NCBI GenBank assembly: GCA_002786025.1
Contig: NHNW01000022.1
Location: 558,001 to 622,000 of the forward strand
Direction of reading: 5' to 3'
Origin: Zasmidium citrigriseum
Taxonomy: Eukaryota; Ascomycota; Dothideomycetes; Mycosphaerellales; Mycosphaerellaceae
Length of the DNA: 64,000 nucleotides
A model generated the notes under the pieces. The model worked only from the letters and a program-made list of their open reading frames with translations, did no database searches and had not been told where the DNA came from. The position numbers and the translations under genes were made by a program. This document shows, piece by piece, positions 57,650 to 64,000 of this stretch (the stretch's first letter is position 1; each line of letters starts with the position of its first letter).

Positions 57650-60600
57650 TCCCTTTCTTTAGAGCTTAGCCGCGGGAGGCTTAACTACGGATAAGCGATA
57701 CCTAGCTTAGTAAACTATAGATCTTCTTCCTTAAGATTATTATCGTCTAGTTCGATCCCGTCTTCGGCTTTAAATAATCGCGGCTAGTCGGCTTTAGCTA
57801 CCTCGGGGATAGTAGTATTAGTATTATCTACTAACGTATAGAATAGGTAGACTACTTTCTTAAGAAGATAGTAGGTAAAGGTCCTATCTATCTCGGTACT
57901 ATCTAGTTCTTCTAATAGATAGGAGTATAGTCGCTCTAGCTTAGAGAAGCTAGTTATATCTCTTTCCCTAATACGAAAGGGGCCCTTCTAGCGGAATAAT
58001 AACTTATCGGACTTGTTATACTTGTCTTTAGCGCGATATATAAGAACCGTATCGCTAGGCTAAAATTCCTCGAAGCTAATATTATTACGGCTATCGTAGT
58101 ACTACTTTATAGTAGCCTTTATCCGTTTTTAGCGAGCTTAGAGTTCTTCGAGCGATCCTTCTATTCGTTAAAGTTGTTTAGCGCGATACTATAGAAGTAT
58201 TCTATAGTTACGAACTACCCCCTAATCTCGGATAGTAGTAGTAGGGTATTCGACTTTAATAGGTAGTACTACTTTATGTCCGAATATAATAGTATAGGGA
58301 GATTAGCTAGTTCGACTATTAGTTATTATCCGATCCGCCTAGGTAATAGTAGGAACCTATTTCCTCTACCTAGTTAGGGTACTATTCGTAAGTTTAGTAA
58401 GGGTATCTAGTAATAGCCGATATCTAACTTTAACTTAGGTATTCGAATAGGGATTGTATAGGGAAATACGAACTCTCTTAATACCTAGGCTAGTAAGTAG
58501 ACGAGCTACTTTACTAGTATATTACTTAGTATTATTAAGAATAATCTCTAGAGGGGTTCTATATCGGTAGAAGATATTAGTATATAGCTAGTCGGCGATA
58601 ATCCGGGTAGTTACTTTCTTAGAAGAATAGTTAATATACTTAACTTCGATCTATCTGCTAAGTACCTCCCTTACTATAAGTAGACACCTATAGGTATTAA
58701 TATAGATAGGATCTATAGCCTATCTTTCGCTAACGAAGTTCTATATAGTTAGACGGAGTTTAGCTAGGCGAGGATATCTATTCCGGTAGTTATATAGGCT
58801 ATAGGATTTAAAATACTTAGAGTAAGATAGGTATAGTCCTTCCTACTAGTATCGTCGCTAAATTATATCGAATATAATATCGGTACTACGATAGCTATTC
58901 TTCTCGTAGAAGGTATATAAGATCTAGTCCTATATATAAGGCTAGTCTATAATACGCTATAATAGGGTATACTTATAAGGTTATTGGAATAAGACCCCGC
59001 CTTAAACTATAAACTTCCTCGACTATAATACTAGTATACGATATCTTTAGCGTATTATTCCCCGAGGGCGGCGTCGCTTAGTAGTAATCTAGGCTAGTTA
59101 CTAGGAAGTCTCGTTATAATACTCTAGGTAATTAAGAATACTAGTATCCTCCTAAGGGGGATTAGTTCGCTATACTAGGTATACGAGATAGAAGTTATCG
59201 TCGATTATAGCCTTAATATCCTCTTCTTCTACTAGCTCCTCGTAATCTTAGTCTATAGCTAGCTTACGAGATAGGCTATTAGGAGTAGAGTGTTTAATTC
59301 TAGGTATATATCGAACTTTAAAGGTAAATAGCCGAATCTAAGCGATCTATCTAGTAATAGCTATATTCGGTAGATCCGATAAAGCCTTATTAAGCTAGTA
59401 TATTAGCGTGTTAGTATCTACTTCTAAGATAAAGTAGATACTAAATAGCTATAGCTTTAGCTTCCGTAATACTTTTAGTACTCTAAGATATTCGCGCTTC
59501 CTAGTATTATACTTCTACTTAGAAGGACTAAAAAGGCTAGATTCGAATCGGACTAGATATCGAACTTTAGGGTTCTTCGGATCGTATTATATAAGGATAG
59601 TACTAAAACCTTCGCTAGAAGTATTAACTATAAGTACGATACCTCCTCCTTCCTTAGAGTAGTCGATTAATTTTAAAGCTAGAGCTTCGACGAGGAGACG
59701 GGTAATAGTATCCTTAGTATCTTAATATTCCTATTTCTAGATAAACTTAGCGTCCTTTCGAAGAAGCTAGAAAAGCGGTTTCCCTCGAATAGCTAGCTTA
59801 GGCACCTAGATCCGGAAGTATATAACTAGTCCTATCTAGATCCTAATATCCTTTTAGTAGGTAGGGGTAGGCTATTCTAGTATTTTCCGTACTCGTACTA
59901 TATCGGGGTAGCGACTAAACTTATTAGTTATATAGCCTATAATCTTAACCTTCTTATAAAGAAGTTAGAGCTTCTTCCTAGCTATAGTATAACTAGCTCG
60001 TTCTAGATTAGCGAGAACTTTATCGATAGCTATAATATATTTAACTACGAATCTCCGTAGGCTAGGCTTAATATATTCCCTATTATAATCTGTCTTCGGG
60101 CCCTTAACGCTAATATCGTCTAGAAAAGGCCGAGCTCGATAGGAGATATAGGCTATTAGTACTTAAGTAATAGCTCTTATAAACTAGGCGACTAAGTTTG
60201 TAGCTCCCTACGAAAGAGTAGTCTATTAGAACAATCCGAGTAGTATATCGAAGGCCGTAATATCCCTATAGGATTTATATAGAGTAACTTAGTTATATCC
60301 GGAGAAGATATCGATTAAGCTCGCTATCTTATATCTAGTAAAATCTTCCGAGAAGCTATTAGTATTAGGGGGTAAGTTAGTATCCTAAATAGTAACCTTA
60401 TTAATCTTAATAGTAGTATTAATAAGACGATAGGTCCTCTCTAGCCTAGTAGACTTCTTCCCTACTAGGAAGTAGAGATTCCGATAACTCGAGTAACTAG
60501 GTTCGATTGTCTACGCTTTAAGCCTTTTACGAATTATACCTTCGACTATAGACCGAAGTAATAGATTTAAACGGAAGGGCGGGTATTACTATAGCGTATA

Positions 60601-61900
60601 TAGTATTATCTAGATATATTATAGCCCGATTACTTCTTCCCGAATTCGTCCTAGATACTTAAAGCTATAGGCTATAGTAGCTTCTCTATTATAGAGTATC
60701 TTATAGATTATTTCTAGTTCTAGAGGGAGTAAGTCTATACTAATCTCGATAGTATCTAGACGTTCCTAGGTTAGTTAGCTTCCTTTAGGAATATTAGAAA
60801 ACTTCTTAATTAGATATTTCCTATTAAACTTACTAGTTCCTAGGGGAAGTGTCGCTTTATAAGCTAGGTAATCGTTACGCTAGGTAAGAGATCCACCGGG
60901 TTTCGAGCCGTTAGTTCTCGAACTATCTTCCTCGATAGGGCGGACTTTCTTAGCTTTCCGCTTATATATAGTATATATATCGGCGGTTATACTAACGAGC
61001 GGGCGTATATAAGCCTATCTCCTTAGTCTTCGAGCCGCTTTATTAATAGTTACGGCGAGGAGAATACCCTTAATATTATCGTCGTCTTAGTCTTTAATAT
61101 AGAGAAATCTAGCCTTAGCGATATTAGGTAGTAATTCGGCGGCGGCGGTAACGTCGGGGTAAGAATTTTTAACCCCCCTCCCTCTTTTAAATACCGCGAA
61201 CGCGGATACGGAAGGTAATAGATATAAAAAAGTCGCTCCTAGGGCGTAAATAGTAATATCCGATTTTATACCCTATAGGGTATAAAATCTAAATAGCCTA
61301 CTATCTCCGCGGATCTTAGGGCGCGAGCCCTTTAAAGGATTCTCCGACCTATCTATATCTTTAGAATCTATTAAATTCCTTTAGAAGATTACGTATACTC
61401 CTACTATAATAGGGGAAGTCGGCGTAGGTAGCGAATTCCCTATAATTTTAGGGCTAGCCTAGGACTATAAAGGATATCGTCTATTCGCTTATATCTAGTT
61501 ATAGTAGCTTAAATTCCCGTAAAGTAAATAGAGTTCCCTCGTCTATCGGTAATAGTTCCCTCCTATATACTATTATTATAGTTAACGCTAGTTAGCTAGA
61601 CCTTTCGGTACTATAGTCGTCCTAGAATAAAGGGTATAGATAGGGAAACCGAGACTAAAAAATCTTAGAAGAAGGTAATACTATATACTATAATCTTTAG
61701 GGCGCGAGTAACTCTACTAAACTAGTAAGGTCCGCTAGCGCCGCTTATATTAATATTTATATTACCTATAATAGGAAGCCTAAGCTAGGAAGCTAGTTTA
61801 TAGCTTATAATATAACCCTTAGATCCTTTGTTAATTAAAGCGCGAACTATATACTCGATATAGCTAACGGTAGCTATTACCTAGGGACTAGGAGCTAGGA
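57650..61900 (-). mobile_element. Ty3/Gypsy pol (PR-RT-RNase H-IN), RIP-inactivated
   Basis: On the minus strand, reading through TAG, the order protease, RT, RNase H, integrase is seen: SYIEYIVRALINKGSKGYII (about 61,840; the DSG-type site changed), IEPSYSSYRNLYFLVGKKS and RPFLDDIS (RT, FLDDI at 60,112-60,126), LFTFKVRYIPGIKHSTPNSL (RNase H end, about 59,290), and YRTPLEIILNNTKQYTSKVA and YNPYSNTQ (integrase, about 58,500). That domain order is diagnostic of Ty3/Gypsy elements. Dozens of TAG codons make it non-functional. LTR boundaries could not be fixed. Confidence 0.8.
61262..61289. repeat. 28-bp perfect palindrome
   Basis: GATTTTATACCCTA is followed directly by its exact reverse complement. 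It resembles the GC-centred palindromes at 50.7, 54.2 and 57.3 kb, with CCGCGG replaced by CTATAG, which is consistent with C-to-T decay of the same motif. Confidence 0.7.
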
Positions 61901-62499
61901 CTAAATCTATAGTAATACTAGAAAGATTAATTTTCGCGCTATCTTTATATAGCTTACTAGCCTCGGGCGGTCCGGAGAATCTTATGTCTTCTTACGGAAG
62001 TTAAACGGCTATAGATATACGCTAGTTAGGTAAATTAACTTATACTATAGCGCTCGTCTATAGTATCTCCCTATACTTTTTAAGCTCGTCTATAAACTCG
62101 GAGTTATTAAGGATTCTTTATAACTAGTACTTCGTAAAGGTAGCGTTATAAGTTATTATATCGCTAACGGTAATATTAAGAGGAGTATTTATTACCTACT
62201 TACTCTAGAATAGCTTATTATTTCTACTACTATAGGCGCGGACGTAATATAGAAATACTTTACTTTTCGGCTTACCTCGGCGGGCGGTAACTAGCGCGTT
62301 AAGAGGTACGGTATCTTTAAACTTATCGTTACCCCTATCCGTTATAGATTCGTCTCGCTAGGAGCGGTTCTAGTCTATAGTCTAACTCTATATTTAAGAA
62401 TCCTTAGTTATATCCTTAACTCTAGGCTAAAGATCCGTCCTACGATATTACGAGCGCTACGTAGCTATTTATCTAACCCCGCTTGTTACGTACCTAACG

Positions 62500-62720
62500 C
62501 TCGCTAGCGGCTTAGTATTCTCTTAAATAGCCCGCGCCTCTCGCGCTCTTCTTAGAAACTCTATCTCTCGATAGTTTAAAACCCTATACGTAACCCTCGT
62601 TCCTACTACCCTATAATAGTTCGAGAGACTATTTAATCGCGTAGAGTAACACACTCTACGCCGCCGCCCGCCGTACGCCTTACTAGCGTACCTCGATACA
62701 CGAAACACCCCGCTATATAT
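62500..62720. other. less-mutated segment, possible LTR end
   Basis: Here CpA and TpG reappear (CACACTCTACG, GATACACGAAACACC), and a 61-codon open frame survives on the minus strand. The composition differs from both sides. It may be an LTR or leader of the plus-strand element starting just after it. I do not think the short frame is a gene. Confidence 0.3.
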
Positions 62721-62819
62721 AGATACTTAGTAACCCGACCTCGAATTATTATACTAACCCTAGCGGCTACTCGCTAATTACAAACTCTAGTACCGCTAAT
62801 ACTCGACTACTAATATAGA

Positions 62820-64000
62820 AGAGTAGAAGAGAAAGGCAAGTAACTAGATCGCTTAGAAACTCTAATAAGTCTAGGATAAGAGAAGCTAGTCTAGTATAGT
62901 AGGTATCCCTATATCCTACTCCGCCTATCTTAGGCTCGTAGATAGTAATAGTATACTAGTTACTCCTTTCCCTAAGTCTTAGACCTAAGATTACGACGAG
63001 CCTACGTATTAACGCGCTCGCTCTCGCTTAACTAGCCGCCGCCGCCGCGATTTAATATAGTAGTAGCTAGTAACTCGAGCTACTAATAGACTAGACGAAT
63101 CCGACGAAGACGCCGACGGCGACGCCGACGGCGAAGACACGTTCCTCTAAGATATAGAGCGCCGTAGCCGAGCTAGCGCTAGTATCGACTTCTCCTTATA
63201 CTTTAATAAAGGAACTATCGCCTAACTTCCCGAAGAACTTAATAACGCCGCCGCTATCGACTTCTAAGTATACGGGTCCGAGAACTTCCTCCGTATAGTA
63301 TAAGACCGCCCTCGATTCTAGTACTATAGTATACTTAATCTCGCTAATAAATACAAGAAGCTAAAAGAGTAACGTAATCGATAGGAGGCTAAGAAAGAGA
63401 ACTTAGAAGAATAGGTATAAGACCTTTAGTAAGACGTAGTAGATACCGAGGATAACTACGCTTAAGCGGTTATTAATAATAACGGAGAGAAGCGGGTTTA
63501 GGAGGCTACTAACAAGCTAAACCTAGCCCTTAAGAAGATTAAGGATACTAAGAAGGAAGGTAATACCCTAGTCTAGGAGTATTATCGTATAGTTACCGAC
63601 AAAGACTAAGAGATCTCCAACTTATAAGATAAACTCGATAACGTTAAGGCTTAGCTAACGGTAGCTAATGTAGCCGCCGCCGCTACTCTATCCGAACTAC
63701 CGCTATTAAGTCGACTTAAGTAGATACGACGTAGCCTAGTAGCCGCCGCTCTACTAATATAGCGTTCTCGATCTATACCCGCTAACGTCTCCGCTATACT
63801 AGTCCGAGTAGCTTCTATAGCTCCGATATATACTAGTACTACGACTACTTACTTCTACTCTAGACGTAATACGAAATTCCCTAATCCCGATATCTTTAAC
63901 GGTAAGGCTCCCGAATATAAAGTCTAGCGTAAGTAGATAACTAGTAAGATCGTAGCCTAGTTCGACGAGACTACCGACGTTTAAGAAATCTTCGACTACG
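62820..64000 (+). mobile_element. gag-like start of a second retroelement, cut by window end
   Basis: With TAG read-through the plus strand gives an acidic stretch (DEDADGDADGEDTF), a coiled-coil stretch (LANKYKKLKE...), and near 63,850 RNTKFPNPDIFNGKAPEYKV followed by ITSKIVA and FDETTDV. The phrase PNPDIFNGKAPEYK is typical of the Ty3/Gypsy gag N-terminus. The element is oriented opposite to the pol at 57.6-61.9 kb and continues beyond the window. Confidence 0.55.

Larger units (their letters stand above)
47040..64000. mobile_element. RIP-saturated transposon block
   Basis: From about 47,050 the sequence becomes AT-rich and almost devoid of CpA and TpG, while CpG, CpC and CpT persist. ATG is therefore very rare and only two short open frames survive. 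Reading through TAG codons recovers retroelement domains in places (Gypsy pol on the minus strand, a gag-like start on the plus strand near the end). No host gene is recognised in these 17 kb, which run past the window end. Confidence 0.9.

Noticed and set aside
62523..62708. 61-codon minus-strand frame
   Set aside because: It survives only because this patch is less mutated; no motif and within repeats.
1..64000. tRNA or rRNA genes
   Set aside because: I saw no cloverleaf with A and B boxes and no rRNA-like sequence; a dedicated scan was not possible.

Overview
The window comes from a filamentous ascomycete, most likely a Dothideomycete. The evidence is fungal gene content, short GT-AG introns of about 43-70 bp with CTAAC/CTGAC-like branch sites, and transposable elements that carry the C-to-T decay of repeat-induced point mutation (RIP). 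The assignment below the level of ascomycete is inference. Every exon structure given here was built by eye from splice signals and frame continuity; none is supported by transcripts.

Layout. Positions 1-17,300 are gene-dense host DNA. They hold two hypothetical genes, a tandem family of small NTF2/SnoaL-like proteins (two intact copies, one damaged copy and a possible relic), a coiled-coil hypothetical gene, a dienelactone-hydrolase-family protein, the COPII coat gene SEC24, a three-exon hypothetical gene, a secreted heme-thiolate (peroxygenase-like) peroxidase and a SAM-dependent methyltransferase. From 17,300 to 30,300 the DNA is poor in intact genes. It has a broken gene at 19.1-19.6 kb, an inverted LTR, a nearly complete but inactivated Ty1/Copia element (20,237-25,793, with two 448-bp LTRs), and a zone of decayed tandem duplications that include BTB/POZ gene fragments (25.8-28.8 kb).

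Positions 30,348-46,878 look like a polyketide gene cluster: an NCS1-type permease (membership uncertain), a FAD monooxygenase, a 2,851-residue highly reducing PKS (KS-AT-DH-cMT-degenerate ER-KR-ACP-reductase), a divergently transcribed trans-acting enoyl reductase and an alpha/beta hydrolase. The degenerate ER in the PKS together with a stand-alone ER is the lovastatin-type (LovB/LovC) division of labour. The C-terminal reductase domain without an NRPS module matches the betaenone-type PKS (Bet1 with trans-ER Bet3). The expected product is a methylated, reduced polyketide released reductively as an aldehyde or alcohol, which the flavin monooxygenase and hydrolase could then modify. The product itself cannot be read from sequence.

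From about 47,050 to the end the base composition changes abruptly. CpA and TpG dinucleotides are almost absent, so ATG and long reading frames vanish, and TAG stops mark former Gln/Trp codons. This is a block of RIP-saturated repeats. It contains a Ty3/Gypsy pol on the minus strand (about 57.6-61.9 kb), the start of a gag-like frame on the plus strand running off the end, a palindrome of about 690 bp, short palindromic motifs shared at four sites, and two related gag-like minus-strand frames. The cluster therefore lies between two transposon blocks.
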